Source: Devosia naphthalenivorans (GTDB lineage Bacteria > Pseudomonadota > Alphaproteobacteria > Rhizobiales > Devosiaceae). Taken from it: a DNA stretch of 64,000 nucleotides. Every line of letters starts with the position of its first letter. The first letter of the stretch is position 1. Position numbers and translations under genes: made by a program. Below the pieces are notes generated by a model. It saw only the letters and a program-made list of their open reading frames with translations. It made no database searches and was not told the origin of the DNA. The DNA is taken from contig NZ_PYVW01000014.1 of assembly GCF_003056355.1 (NCBI RefSeq), positions 1 through 64,000 on the forward strand. Direction: 5' to 3'. Shown one piece after another: positions 1 to 9,059 of the stretch.

Positions 1-2
1 AG

Positions 3-92
3 CTGGCCATCGTTGCCGCCATGCGAAAGCTCATCATAACCGCCAACGCCGTGCTCGCCAGCAATACCCTATGGAAAACCAACATGGATTGA
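3..92 (+). CDS. Transposase C-terminal end, IS110-like (cut by window edge)
   Basis: An open frame enters from the left edge and stops at a TGA at 90-92, giving 29 residues. The peptide has the pattern A-x-MRKLI-x-TANAVL followed by W. This resembles the conserved C-terminal helix of IS110/IS116/IS902 transposases, where an M/RKLL-x-x-NA(I/M)L segment precedes the end of the protein. The catalytic DEDD and serine regions would lie outside the window, so intactness cannot be judged. The family call rests on this short tail only. Confidence 0.55.
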   Translation: MAIVAAMRKLIITANAVLASNTLWKTNMD

Positions 93-300
93 CACCAAAC
101 ACGGTTGCTCAGGGGAGAGGTCGGCGCCGCCAGGAGCGCAAGCGAGGTGGCAGAGCTAGGGTGAGGGGTACGATGCTGGAATATCGCACCATGCTGCAGC
201 ATCGCACCTCCCCACCACCACCCATCCCTGCGCTTTCCCCTTGATCCCCGCCCCCAAGCTGCCACATAGAACTTCCGCCCTGTTCGCATTGGATGCTGTG
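93..300. other. Intergenic stretch with a possible repeat
   Basis: No gene is supported here. Positions about 109-177 hold a G-rich stretch (gagaggtcggcgccgccagg and on) of the kind often repeated between genes in this group, but no second copy was seen in the window. It could also be the non-coding end of the IS110-type element to its left. The following bases carry a short direct repeat of ATCGCACC near 183 and 202. Confidence 0.3.
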
Positions 301-1167
301 ATGACCGCGACCCTGCCTTCCATTTCCGGCCTGTCGGAACTTTCCGGCCGCTATGATGCGGTGCTCAGCGATGTCTGGGGCGTGGTGCACAACGGGATCG
401 CGGCTTTCCCCAGTGCTGTCGAAGCGCTGACCGAGTATCGCAAGGCCGGCGGCAAGGTGGTCTTCATCACCAACGCGCCCCGTCCATCCGGCCCGCTCAT
501 TGCCATGCTGGAGCGCCTCGGTGTCACCCGCGATGCCTACGACGCCATTGTTTCATCGGGCGACGCCACCCGCGCCATGATTGCGAAATACCGCGGCAAG
601 CCGATCCACCATGTCGGCCCGGCAACCGAAGATGATTCGCTCTACGAAGGGCTCGACGTGCGCCGCACCAGCGCCGACGAAGCCGAAGCTGTTGTCGTCA
701 CCGATCTCGATACCGATGATGACAATCCCGAAATGTACCGCGAGCGCGCCAAGTTCTGGCTCTCGCGCAAGCTGCCCATGATCTGCGCCAATCCCGACCG
801 TGTCGTGGAACATGGCGAAAAGATCATCTATTGCGGCGGCGCGCTGGGCGATCTCTACACCGCCATGGGCGGCATGGTGCTGATGGCCGGCAAGCCCTAT
901 CAGCCAATATACGAGGAAGCCTTCCGCCTCGCCGAAGAAGCCGCCGGCCGCCCGCTCGATCGCTCCCGCGTTCTCGCCATCGGCGACAGCGTGCGCACCG
1001 ACGCCACCGGTGCTGCCCAGTTCGGCATCGATCTGCTGTTCGTCACCGGCTCGATCCATGCCGCCGAACTCGATGCTTTCGGCAAGCCAGATCCGCAGGC
1101 CATTGCCGATCTGGTCGCCCCCAGCCGCGCCCGCATGGCCGGTTTCCTGCCGCGGCTTGCCTGGTAG
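301..1167 (+). CDS. HAD-IIA family hydrolase, TIGR01459 type
   Basis: A predicted phosphatase of the HAD superfamily, subclass IIA (NagD-like cap), matching the alphaproteobacterial TIGR01459 group; the substrate is unknown. Motif I is visible as LSDVWGVVHNG near residue 20, motif II as VFITNAPRPSG, and the metal-binding motif as AIGDSVRTDATGA in the C-terminal third. The frame is open from a TTG at 241, but the ATG at 301 begins the conserved part and gives 288 residues, normal for the family. It lies 5 bases before ribF, so the two are probably cotranscribed, an arrangement common in related genomes. Confidence 0.88.
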   Translation: MTATLPSISGLSELSGRYDAVLSDVWGVVHNGIAAFPSAVEALTEYRKAGGKVVFITNAPRPSGPLIAMLERLGVTRDAYDAIVSSGDATRAMIAKYRGKPIHHVGPATEDDSLYEGLDVRRTSADEAEAVVVTDLDTDDDNPEMYRERAKFWLSRKLPMICANPDRVVEHGEKIIYCGGALGDLYTAMGGMVLMAGKPYQPIYEEAFRLAEEAAGRPLDRSRVLAIGDSVRTDATGAAQFGIDLLFVTGSIHAAELDAFGKPDPQAIADLVAPSRARMAGFLPRLAW

Positions 1168-1172
1168 ATGCC

Positions 1173-2153
1173 GTGACGGGCTTCATTCGTCTCGCCAATC
1201 TCGATGCCGTGCCCGCGGAACTGCGCGGCGCCTATGTCGCCATCGGCAATTTCGACGGCTTCCACCGTGGCCACCAGCAGGTTGTCGAAACCCTTAAAGT
1301 TCGCGCCCGGCAAGCCGGCGTGCCCGCCGTGGTGCTGACGTTCGAGCCCCACCCGCGCGACGTCTTTGCCCCGGCGCCCTTCATGTTCCGCCTCACCGAC
1401 GGCAACGCCAAGGCGCGCCTCGCAGAAACCTTCGGCCTTGATGGCATCGCCATCCTGCATTTCGACCGCGCCTTTTCGCAGATCGAGGCTGAGGATTTCG
1501 TGTCCCGTTTCCTCGTCGATGCGCTGGGCGTTGCCGGCGTTATCGTGGGCTCCGATTTCCACTTCGGCCGCCAGCGCCGCGGCACGCCCACTTTCCTCAA
1601 GGCGGCCGGCGAGCAACATGGCTTCGCCGTCGAAACGCTGGACTTGATGGACGAGGGCGACGAGGTCATCTCCTCGTCCCGCATCCGCGCCGCCCTCTCC
1701 GAAGGCGCCGTCGCCGCCGCCAATCGGCTCCTGGGCTATCATTGGTTCTTCGACGGTTGCGTGGTTAGAGGTGACCAGCGCGGCCGCGAACTTGGCTACC
1801 CGACCGCAAACACGGTCACCCACGCCAATTTCCAGCTCGCCCAGGGCGTCTACGCCGTCCGAGCCAAGTTGGGTGATCGCCTGCTCGATGGCGTCGCCGC
1901 CTTCGGTAAGCCCATGTTCAACAACCAGCGCCCGCCCTTCGAAACCCACCTCTTCGACTTCGACGAAGACATCTACGGCCGCACCCTGTCCGTCGCCCTC
2001 ATCGGCCACATCCGGGGCCAGGAGGTCTTCTCCGGCCTCGACGAACTCATCGCCGCCATGGACCGCGACAGCCGCAAGGCTCGCGACCTCATCGCCGCCG
2101 CCAAGCCGCTAAGCGAACTGGATGCGAAGCTGGGATTTGTGACTGGCGCCTAG
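1173..2153 (+). CDS. ribF: Bifunctional riboflavin kinase / FAD synthetase RibF
   Basis: Makes FMN from riboflavin and then FAD from FMN, in the cytoplasm. The N-terminal nucleotidyltransferase domain shows the [12 protein letters not shown] motif about 25 residues in and SSSRIR near residue 170. The C-terminal kinase domain shows [12 protein letters not shown] near residue 210. At 326 residues it has the usual length. The start is a GTG at 1173, just after the HAD gene stop; a longer frame upstream is only overlap with the HAD gene. A palindromic repeat separates it from ileS. Confidence 0.95.
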   Translation: MTGFIRLANLDAVPAELRGAYVAIGNFDGFHRGHQQVVETLKVRARQAGVPAVVLTFEPHPRDVFAPAPFMFRLTDGNAKARLAETFGLDGIAILHFDRAFSQIEAEDFVSRFLVDALGVAGVIVGSDFHFGRQRRGTPTFLKAAGEQHGFAVETLDLMDEGDEVISSSRIRAALSEGAVAAANRLLGYHWFFDGCVVRGDQRGRELGYPTANTVTHANFQLAQGVYAVRAKLGDRLLDGVAAFGKPMFNNQRPPFETHLFDFDEDIYGRTLSVALIGHIRGQEVFSGLDELIAAMDRDSRKARDLIAAAKPLSELDAKLGFVTGA

Positions 2154-2189
2154 GCGTCGATCTTGCATTTCCGCTCTTACCTACTCCCT

Positions 2190-2313
2190 AGTTATCACCG
2201 CGTCATTCCCGCGAAAGCGGGAACCTCCGCTTCAAAACAGGGGTTCCCGCTTTCGCGGGAATGACACAGTGGGTGGAACTGACAGGAGCGAGGAGCCGGA
2301 AGCAAACACCTCC
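2190..2313. repeat. Palindromic intergenic repeat, family A, long form
   Basis: The core at 2202-2265 consists of two facing hairpins: GTCATTCCCGCGAAAGCGGG opens the element and CCCGCTTTCGCGGGAATGAC closes it. Flanking bases on both sides are also shared with a second copy at 44757-44881, including GTGGGTGGAACTGACAG after the core, so the repeated unit is about 124 bases. It fills the gap between ribF and ileS. Shorter members of the same family lie at 5396, 10978, 24444, 36611, 41514 and 63511. Confidence 0.85.
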
Positions 2314-2406
2314 ACTCCTCCACACCCCCACCAAATCATCCTTTGCTCCAGTGCGCCCACCTTGCTAAAAGGCGCCCAAATCTTCCTTACCGATTGCCTT
2401 GATCCC

Positions 2407-5379
2407 ATGACCGATACAGCTGCCGGCGCGACCGAGACCGATTATTCGTCGACCCTTTTCCTGCCGGAAACCAGTTTCCCCATGCGCGCGGGGCTGCCCC
2501 AGCGCGAGCCCGACTGGCTCAAGCGGTGGGAAGACATGGATATTTACGCCCTGCAGCGTGAACAGGCCAAGGATCGCCCGCTCTTTACCCTGCACGACGG
2601 CCCTCCCTACGCCAACGGCAACATCCATATCGGTCACGCGCTCAACAAGACGCTCAAGGACATGATCTCGCGGTCCATGCAGATGCTGGGCTTCAACGCG
2701 GCCTATGTGCCGGGTTGGGATTGTCACGGCCTGCCCATCGAATGGAAGATCGAAGAGCAGTACCGCGCCAAGGGCAAGGACAAGAACGACGTTCCGGTCG
2801 TCGAATTCCGCCAGGAATGCCGCACCTTTGCCGAAGCCTGGGTCGATATCCAGCGCGAGGAATTCAAGCGTCTTGGCGTGCTCGGCGAGTGGGACAATCC
2901 CTATCTCACCATGAGCTTCGACGCCGAAGCCCAGATCGCGCGCGAACTGATGAAGGTCTCGACCTCCGGCCAGCTTTATCGCGGCTCCAAGCCCGTGATG
3001 TGGTCGGTTGTCGAGCGCACGGCGCTGGCCGAAGCCGAGATCGAATACCAGGACTACGAGAGCGACACGATCTGGGTGAAGTTCCCGGTCTTGGGCGCCT
3101 CGACCTCGGTCGACACCAGCTCGCCCTCCGGTTTTGCCGATGCAGCGACTGCCATCCGTGGCCTTGAGGGCGCATCGGTCGTCATCTGGACCACCACGCC
3201 TTGGACTATCCCGGCCAACCGAGCCATCAGCTATTCCAGCAGGATCGCCTATGGCCTCTATGAGGTGACCGAGGCAGCCGAGGGTAATTGGGCGGCCGTA
3301 GGCGAGCGCTATGTGCTGGCCGACAAGCTTGCCTCAGAGGTGTTTGCCAAAGCCAAGGTCACCGGCTTCAATCGTCTCAATGATGTCGATCCTGCCCGCA
3401 TCACGGCATGCGCCCATCCCCTGCGGGGTCTGGGCGATGGTTACGCTTTCAAGGTTCCACTCCTTGATGGCGAACATGTCACCGATGACGCAGGCACCGG
3501 TTTTGTGCACACCGCGCCTGGCCACGGCCTCGACGACTTTGAAATCTGGATGAACTCGGGCCAGCTGCTCACCAAGCGCGGCATCGACACTTCGATCCCC
3601 TATGTTGTGGGCGACGATGGCTTCTACACCGCCGATGCCCCCGGCCTCGAAGGCGCCCGCGTCATCGACGACAACGGCAAGAAGGGCGACGCCAATAACC
3701 GCGTTATCGCGGCTCTTGCCGAGCGCGGCGCCATGGTTGCCCGTGGCCGCGTCAAGCACCAATACCCCCATTCCTGGCGCTCCAAGAAGCCGGTGATCTT
3801 CCGCAACACCCCGCAATGGTTCGTTTACATGGACCGCGACATCGAGGGCGCTGCCGGTGACACCCTGCGCCACCGCGCCCTGCGCGCCATCGACGCCACC
3901 AAATTCTACCCCGCCGCAGGCCAGAACCGCCTGCGCTCGATGATCGCCGATCGCCCCGATTGGGTGCTGTCGCGCCAGCGCGCCTGGGGCGTGCCGATCA
4001 CGGTGTTCGTCAACAAGTCGACCAACGAAATCCTCAAGGACGAGACGGTCAATCACCGCATCGCCCAGAGCTTCGAGGAAGAGGGCGCTGATGCCTGGTA
4101 CAAGCCCGGCGCTGCCGAGCGCTATCTGGGCGATGCCTACAAGGCCGACGACTACGAGATGGTCACTGACGTTCTCGACGTCTGGTTCGATAGCGGCACC
4201 ACCCACTCTTGGGTGCTGCGCAACAAGCAGAAATGGCCGCACCTGAAATTCCCGGCCTCGATGTATCTTGAAGGCTCGGACCAGCACCGCGGCTGGTTCC
4301 ATTCTTCCTTGCTCGAATCCTGCGCCACCAACGGCCACGCGCCCTATGACAGCGTCCTCACCCATGGCTTCACCATGGATGGCGAAGGCCGCAAGATGAG
4401 CAAGTCGCTGGGCAACACCGTCGCCCCGCAGGACATCATCAAGCAATACGGCGCCGATATCCTGCGCCTGTGGGTCGCCTCGTCAGACTATTCGGAAGAC
4501 CTGCGCTTAGGGAAAGAGATCATCCAGACCACCGTCGACAGCTACCGCAAGCTGCGCAACACGCTGCGGTGGCTGCTGGGCAATCTCGCTCATTACCAGC
4601 CCTCCGACGCGGTCGATTTCGCCGATATGCCCGAGCTGGAGCACTTGATTCTGCATCGCCTGGCGCAGCTCGATACGCAGGTGCGCACGGCCTACAAGGA
4701 ATACGACTACCGCCGTATCGTGACCCTGCTCACCAATTTCATGAACATCGAGCTTTCGGCGTTCTACTTCGATATCCGCAAGGATGCGCTGTATTGCGAC
4801 CCGATCTCCTCGATCAAGCGTAAGGCGTCCCTGACGGTCCTCAATCACTTGTTCGAGTGCCTCACCGCATGGCTCGCGCCCATCCTGGTCTTCACCATGG
4901 AAGAGGTCTGGTTGGAGCGCTATCCTGAGGAGGGGTCCTCCGTCCATCTGCGCCTCTTCCCCGAAGTCCCCGCCGAATGGATCAATGACGATCTCGCTGC
5001 CAAGTGGCAGCTGATCCGCGCCGTCCGCCGCGTCGTCACCGGTGCCCTCGAAGTCGAGCGCCGCGAAAAGCGCATCGGCTCCTCGCTCGAGGCTGCGCCA
5101 AAAGTCTTCATCGCCGATGACCGCTACCTCACAGCGCTCAAGGGGCATGACCTGGCTGAAATCGCCATCACCTCCGACATCGAAATCGTCGAAGGCGCCG
5201 GCGAAGGCTTCACGCTGGACGACGTACCCGGCGTCTCGGTTGTTCCAGCCCCTGCCGAAGGCAATCGCTGCGCCCGCTCCTGGAAAATCCTCCCCGAAGT
5301 CGGATCGGACCCCGAGTTCCCCGACGTAACCCTGCGCGATGCCCAGGCCCTGCGCGAACGCGCTGCAGCGGGGCTCTGA
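2407..5379 (+). CDS. ileS: Isoleucyl-tRNA synthetase
   Basis: Charges tRNA-Ile with isoleucine; class I synthetase with an editing domain. The HIGH signature appears in [17 protein letters not shown] about 60 residues in, and the KMSKS loop in [10 protein letters not shown] near residue 660. The editing domain contains the TTPWTIPAN segment, and [11 protein letters not shown] marks the returning catalytic core. The product is 990 residues. No C-terminal cysteine zinc ribbon is evident. The ATG at 2407 (MTDTAAG) is chosen. A longer open frame begins at 2269 but reads through the upstream palindromic repeat and is not credible. Confidence 0.97.
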   Translation: MTDTAAGATETDYSSTLFLPETSFPMRAGLPQREPDWLKRWEDMDIYALQREQAKDRPLFTLHDGPPYANGNIHIGHALNKTLKDMISRSMQMLGFNAAYVPGWDCHGLPIEWKIEEQYRAKGKDKNDVPVVEFRQECRTFAEAWVDIQREEFKRLGVLGEWDNPYLTMSFDAEAQIARELMKVSTSGQLYRGSKPVMWSVVERTALAEAEIEYQDYESDTIWVKFPVLGASTSVDTSSPSGFADAATAIRGLEGASVVIWTTTPWTIPANRAISYSSRIAYGLYEVTEAAEGNWAAVGERYVLADKLASEVFAKAKVTGFNRLNDVDPARITACAHPLRGLGDGYAFKVPLLDGEHVTDDAGTGFVHTAPGHGLDDFEIWMNSGQLLTKRGIDTSIPYVVGDDGFYTADAPGLEGARVIDDNGKKGDANNRVIAALAERGAMVARGRVKHQYPHSWRSKKPVIFRNTPQWFVYMDRDIEGAAGDTLRHRALRAIDATKFYPAAGQNRLRSMIADRPDWVLSRQRAWGVPITVFVNKSTNEILKDETVNHRIAQSFEEEGADAWYKPGAAERYLGDAYKADDYEMVTDVLDVWFDSGTTHSWVLRNKQKWPHLKFPASMYLEGSDQHRGWFHSSLLESCATNGHAPYDSVLTHGFTMDGEGRKMSKSLGNTVAPQDIIKQYGADILRLWVASSDYSEDLRLGKEIIQTTVDSYRKLRNTLRWLLGNLAHYQPSDAVDFADMPELEHLILHRLAQLDTQVRTAYKEYDYRRIVTLLTNFMNIELSAFYFDIRKDALYCDPISSIKRKASLTVLNHLFECLTAWLAPILVFTMEEVWLERYPEEGSSVHLRLFPEVPAEWINDDLAAKWQLIRAVRRVVTGALEVERREKRIGSSLEAAPKVFIADDRYLTALKGHDLAEIAITSDIEIVEGAGEGFTLDDVPGVSVVPAPAEGNRCARSWKILPEVGSDPEFPDVTLRDAQALRERAAAGL

Positions 5380-5395
5380 TGGCCGCGCCCACAAC

Positions 5396-5468
5396 GTCAT
5401 TCCCGCGAAAGCGGGAATCCCACTTTTGCCTGGAACCGCCAGGAGATTCCCGCTTTCGCGGGAATGAC
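5396..5468. repeat. Palindromic intergenic repeat, family A
   Basis: GTCATTCCCGCGAAAGCGGG at 5396 faces CCCGCTTTCGCGGGAATGAC ending at 5468, with about 30 bases between the two inner ends. It sits between ileS and lspA. A convergent pair of perfect hairpins with the same sequence recurs at seven other places in the window. Confidence 0.85.
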
Positions 5469-5500
5469 GTCGTGACACTGAAAAGGCTGCCACCAGAACA

Positions 5501-5536
5501 ACCCTCCCCCTCCCAGGGGGAGGTCAGTTGGGGGTG
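5501..5536. repeat. Short G/C-tract hairpin repeat, family C
   Basis: CCTCCCCCTCCCAGGGGGAGG forms a hairpin followed by a G run. Related forms lie at 9659, 12997, 16011, 18622 (inside cobN) and 31476. Here the right arm (GGGGGAGG) also stands at the correct distance to serve as the ribosome binding site of lspA. Confidence 0.7.
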
Positions 5537-6106
5537 TCCTTCGTGACCATTCAGCGCCTCGCCACGCCCTCTACCTACTTCTCCCTCACCACAGGCATTC
5601 TCGCCTTCGGCATCGACCGCGCTCACAAGGCCTTCCAGGTCTCCTCCGAGTGCATCGCCAACGGTGCCGCTCCCTGCGTGCAGATTTATTCCAGCTTCAT
5701 TCCCTTCTCCATGACCAATTGGCGGGGCGGGGAAGTCGTGCGCGTCACCGATTTCTTCGATTACGTCCTGGTCTGGAACACCGGCATCTCCTACGGCATG
5801 CTCGAAGGCCTCCCCGTCTGGGGTCTGGGTCTCATCATGCTCATCGCCATCGCGGCGCTTTCTATCTGGTGGTGGCGCACTGACGTCACGCTGATCCGGC
5901 TGGGTCTCGCTCTCTGCATTGGCGGCGCCCTCTCCAACGCGCTCGACCGCCTGCTATACGGTGCGGTTGCCGACTTCTTCCACCTCCACTGGGGAAGCTG
6001 GTCGTTCTACATTTTCAACCTCGCGGATATCGCGATTACTGCCGGCGTGATCCTGCTGCTGCTCGACATGGTCGGGGTTGGTCATCCAAAGAAACAGCCC
6101 GTCTGA
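5534..6106 (+). CDS. lspA: Signal peptidase II (lipoprotein signal peptidase)
   Basis: A membrane aspartyl protease that cleaves prolipoprotein signal peptides after lipidation. Four hydrophobic segments are visible. Both catalytic aspartates are present in the expected contexts, SNALDRLLYG and FNLADIAIT, and the conserved VWNTGISYG loop precedes them. The N terminus is uncertain: TTG 5528, GTG 5534 and GTG 5543 are in frame. GTG 5534 is preferred because a GGGGGAGG tract lies about 10 bases upstream, giving 190 residues. The next gene encodes a lipoprotein, a plausible client. Confidence 0.92.
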   Translation: MSFVTIQRLATPSTYFSLTTGILAFGIDRAHKAFQVSSECIANGAAPCVQIYSSFIPFSMTNWRGGEVVRVTDFFDYVLVWNTGISYGMLEGLPVWGLGLIMLIAIAALSIWWWRTDVTLIRLGLALCIGGALSNALDRLLYGAVADFFHLHWGSWSFYIFNLADIAITAGVILLLLDMVGVGHPKKQPV

Positions 6107-6190
6107 GCGGCACAAACACGTTGCCGCCAGAATCTGGTCTTACTGCGCGAAATGGGCTATAAGCGCGCCCGATTAGGTGAAGGAGGTTTC

Positions 6191-6913
6191 ATGGCAAGTG
6201 GTTTGACCGGGCGGCAGTCGGCCCTTGAGGGTTTTTTCCAGGCGGGCAAGATTGCCACCGGCCTTGTGCTGGCCTTGGCGCTGGCCGCCTGCACCACGGT
6301 GGAAGGCACCAATGCCCTGACCGATGTGGGCACCTTCGAGCGTGAAGTGATGAGCTCCACCGCCCGCGGTGTCGGCCTCATTCCCGGCGAGGCACCCAAG
6401 GAAGACCTGACCAAGCCGCGCGCGCCCCTGGTGCTGCCCGCTTCCGGCCAGACGCTGCCCGCGCCGAGCCGCCAGGCCACCGTTGCGCAACTGCCTGTCG
6501 ATAGCGACACCGTCCAGATCGATACGACGGGCCTCAGCGAGGCCGATGTCCAGCGCCTGCGCAATGCCAAGGTGGTGGATCTGCGCTCCGTGTCCGGCCG
6601 TCCGCTGACCGAGGCCGAAGCGCGTGCGCTGACCGCCCGCATGCAGCGCGCCAATGTGAGTGTCGCTGTCAACACCGATCGCCCGCTCTACCTGCCGCCC
6701 GAGGAATATTTCACCCGCGTCGGCAGTGCCGACATGGTGTGTTCGATCGGCAATGGCGAGATCGTGTCGATCAATGATCCCAAGTGCCCCGAATCGGTGC
6801 GCAGGGCGATCCGCGCGGCCCAGGCGCCAAAGCTGTCCGGCAGTTCGACCGGCTCGCTCAGCTCCGGCACAAGCGCTGGACTGACTGACAGCGACGTGGA
6901 GCTTCCAGACTAG
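6191..6913 (+). CDS. Lipoprotein of unknown function (weakly DUF3035-like)
   Basis: A predicted lipoprotein of 240 residues. A hydrophobic segment about 20-30 residues in ends in the lipobox LAAC, so the mature protein should begin at that cysteine. The following region holds RAPLVLPAS, which recalls the RAPL-x-LPP motif of DUF3035 (BamF-like) lipoproteins often found after lspA in alphaproteobacteria, but the rest is longer and not clearly that family. The C-terminal third has a Ser/Gly/Thr-rich tail. The ATG at 6191 follows an AAGGAGG site. A strong terminator follows the gene. Confidence 0.7.
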   Translation: MASGLTGRQSALEGFFQAGKIATGLVLALALAACTTVEGTNALTDVGTFEREVMSSTARGVGLIPGEAPKEDLTKPRAPLVLPASGQTLPAPSRQATVAQLPVDSDTVQIDTTGLSEADVQRLRNAKVVDLRSVSGRPLTEAEARALTARMQRANVSVAVNTDRPLYLPPEEYFTRVGSADMVCSIGNGEIVSINDPKCPESVRRAIRAAQAPKLSGSSTGSLSSGTSAGLTDSDVELPD

Positions 6914-6940
6914 CGCTACGCCTAGCCTTATTCACTTTTG

Positions 6941-6973
6941 AGCGGCCGGTTCACCCGGCCGCTTCTCGTTTTT
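6941..6973 (+). terminator. Rho-independent terminator after the lipoprotein gene
   Basis: A perfect 9-base-pair stem (AGCGGCCGG with CCGGCCGCT, 5-base loop) at 6941-6963 is followed by TCTCGTTTTT. It lies 28 bases after the lipoprotein stop and before the pseudouridine synthase gene, closing the lspA transcript. Confidence 0.8.
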
Positions 6974-7016
6974 CGCGCCGCCCATCCGGGTCCCGCATGA
7001 CATGAAAGATACCGCC

Positions 7017-8945
7017 ATGAGCGAAACTGCTCCCAACAAGCCCGAAACCAGCGATCGTCTCGCCAAGGTGATCGCCCGTTCCGGCCTTTGCTCCCGTCGT
7101 GATGCCGAGGTGTGGATCACCGAAGGCCGCGTCGTGGTCAACGGCAAGAAGGTCCTGACCCCCGCCTTCAACGTCACCAGCCGCGACAAGATCATCGTCG
7201 ATGGCGCCCCGCTCGCTGCCCGCCAGGGCACCCGCGTCTGGCTCTACCACAAGCCTGCCGGCCTCGTGGTCACCGAGAAGGACCCCGAAGGCCGCGACAC
7301 TGTTTTCGAACACCTCGAAACACTCGGACTTCCACGCGTCGTCACCGTGGGGCGCCTGGATATCAATACCGAGGGCCTGCTGCTGCTGACCAATGACGGC
7401 GGCCTCAAGCGCGTTCTCGAACTCCCCGCCACCGGCTGGCTGCGCCGCTACCGCGTGCGTGCCCACGGCACCGTCACCCAGGCCGCACTCGACAAGCTCA
7501 AGGACGGCATCGAGATCGATGGCATCCGCTACGGCTCCATCGAAGCCATCCTGGAGCGCGATCAGGGCTCCAACGTCTGGATCGTCATGGCGCTGCGCGA
7601 AGGCAAGAACCGCGAAGTCAAGAACGTGCTCGGGGCGCTCGGCCTTGAGGTGAACCGCCTGATCCGCATCAGCTACGGCCCGTTCCAGCTCGCCGACATT
7701 CCCGTCGGCGGCATCGAAACCGTCAAGGCGTCCACCCTGCGCGACCAGCTCGGCAAGAAGCTGGCCGAGGCCGCCGATGTCGATTTCGAAAGCGAAATGC
7801 CCGAAGCGCACCAGCTTGTCGGCAAGCCGACGCGCGATCGCCTTACCGGCCGCGGCACCAACACGGTTGAAATCGCCCGCCAGCGTTTCCGCTTTACCGA
7901 CCACGCCGAAAAGACCGAGGAAGAAATCCGCGCCGAGCGTCCGCGTCCCGATCGTCCCGGCCGTTTCGACAGCCGCAAGCCGGTCGCCAAGCGCGACGAG
8001 CGCGAGGAAGATGCGGCTCCACCGCGCCACGTCCATTTCGACGAGGATGGCCGCGCGCCCGAGGAATTCGTGCAGAAGCGTCTGGGCAAGGCCACTGCAT
8101 GGCGCGATCCCGATGACCAGCCCGCCCGCACCTTCGGCAAGAAGCCCGAGCGCGCACCCGGCGCCAAAAAGCCATTCGAAAAGAAGCCATTCGAAAAGAA
8201 GCCATTCGACAAGAAGTCCTTTGGCGACAAGCCGGCCTTCGGCAAAAAGAGCTTCGGCGACAAACCTGCATTCGACAAGCCACGCGGCCCGCGCCGCGAG
8301 GATGGCGACCGCCCCAAGCGTCCCTATGGTGACCGCCCGGCCGGCGCCCGTCCATCAGCCGACCGCAGCGAACGCCCGACCCGGGATTTTGGTGAGCGTC
8401 CGCGCGGGCCCCGTCCCGAGGGCGGTGCGCGTCCGCCGCGTGATCGTGAATTCACCGGTACGCCACGTGGCCCACGCCGCAGCGATGCCGGGGCAGGCGA
8501 GGGCGCCCGCACGTTCGAGCCGCGCCTGCGGCCCGATAGCGAACGCGGCGAAGGCGCAGCCTTCAAGGGCGAAGCCAAGCGGCCCGGCCGCAACTTCTCC
8601 GAAAAGCCCCGCAGCTTCCGTGACGGCGGGGATCGTCCATCGGGTGGCCGCCCCTCCGGCGATCGTCCCGCACGGCCAACGCGTCCCGGTCGCGACGAAT
8701 TCGGCTCCGAGGCCAAGACCTATGGCAAGCCGCGCTTCCGCGCTGATGGCAAGCCCGCGCCCAAGCGCGATGGTGCAGCCCCGCAGCGCGGCCCCAAGCC
8801 GGGCGGCCGTCCCGGCGGCGCTGGTCGTCCCGCGGGCGGTGGTGGTCGTCCTCCATCAGGTGGCCGTCCCGCAGGTGGCGGTCGCCCGGGCGGAGCAGGG
8901 CGCCCGACATCGGGTCGCCCCACGGGTCCACGTCGTCCAAAGTGA
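7017..8945 (+). CDS. RsuA/RluB-family rRNA pseudouridine synthase with long disordered tail
   Basis: Isomerises a uridine in ribosomal RNA to pseudouridine; most like RluB (23S rRNA), although RluE/RluF/RsuA specificity cannot be excluded. An S4 RNA-binding domain occupies about residues 12-60 (GLCSRRDAE, VVVNGKKV). The catalytic aspartate is in GRLDINTEGLLLLTNDG near residue 120, and GKNREVKNVL follows. The catalytic part ends near residue 250. The remaining roughly 390 residues are Arg/Gly/Lys/Pro-rich with tandem KKPFEKKPF and GGRP units, far longer than in the enteric enzymes. ATG 7017 (MSETAP) is chosen; ATG 7002 is also possible. Confidence 0.9.
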   Translation: MSETAPNKPETSDRLAKVIARSGLCSRRDAEVWITEGRVVVNGKKVLTPAFNVTSRDKIIVDGAPLAARQGTRVWLYHKPAGLVVTEKDPEGRDTVFEHLETLGLPRVVTVGRLDINTEGLLLLTNDGGLKRVLELPATGWLRRYRVRAHGTVTQAALDKLKDGIEIDGIRYGSIEAILERDQGSNVWIVMALREGKNREVKNVLGALGLEVNRLIRISYGPFQLADIPVGGIETVKASTLRDQLGKKLAEAADVDFESEMPEAHQLVGKPTRDRLTGRGTNTVEIARQRFRFTDHAEKTEEEIRAERPRPDRPGRFDSRKPVAKRDEREEDAAPPRHVHFDEDGRAPEEFVQKRLGKATAWRDPDDQPARTFGKKPERAPGAKKPFEKKPFEKKPFDKKSFGDKPAFGKKSFGDKPAFDKPRGPRREDGDRPKRPYGDRPAGARPSADRSERPTRDFGERPRGPRPEGGARPPRDREFTGTPRGPRRSDAGAGEGARTFEPRLRPDSERGEGAAFKGEAKRPGRNFSEKPRSFRDGGDRPSGGRPSGDRPARPTRPGRDEFGSEAKTYGKPRFRADGKPAPKRDGAAPQRGPKPGGRPGGAGRPAGGGGRPPSGGRPAGGGRPGGAGRPTSGRPTGPRRPK

Positions 8946-8960
8946 TAAATTCGAAGTGGA

Positions 8961-9041
8961 CCTCATCCTGAGCCCGTCGAAGGACGAGGGCGTGGCACCA
9001 TCCGGTTCCGCCCTCGTGGTTCGACAGGCTCACTATGAGGG
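8961..9041. repeat. Palindromic intergenic repeat, family B
   Basis: CCTCATCCTGAGCCCGTCGA at 8961 faces CGTGGTTCGACAGGCTCACTATGAGGG ending at 9041, so the element is an imperfect inverted repeat of about 80 bases. Single-arm relatives (CTCATGGTGAGCCTGTCGAA) lie at 44662 and inside cobN at 16791 and 17588. It fills the gap between the pseudouridine synthase gene and rsmD. Confidence 0.75.
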
Positions 9042-9059
9042 CCACTGGAAGGACCCACC

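Noticed and set aside
2269..2406. N-terminal extension of IleS
   Set aside because: It is read from the flank of the long family A repeat; the same peptide pattern appears at 44833 where there is no gene.
3334..4446. A 370-codon minus-strand frame inside ileS
   Set aside because: Antisense of conserved ileS motifs with no start signal or domain.
8970..9050. Regularly recurring hairpins as a possible CRISPR array
   Set aside because: Copies of the repeat families are dispersed over the whole window, not clustered with unique spacers.
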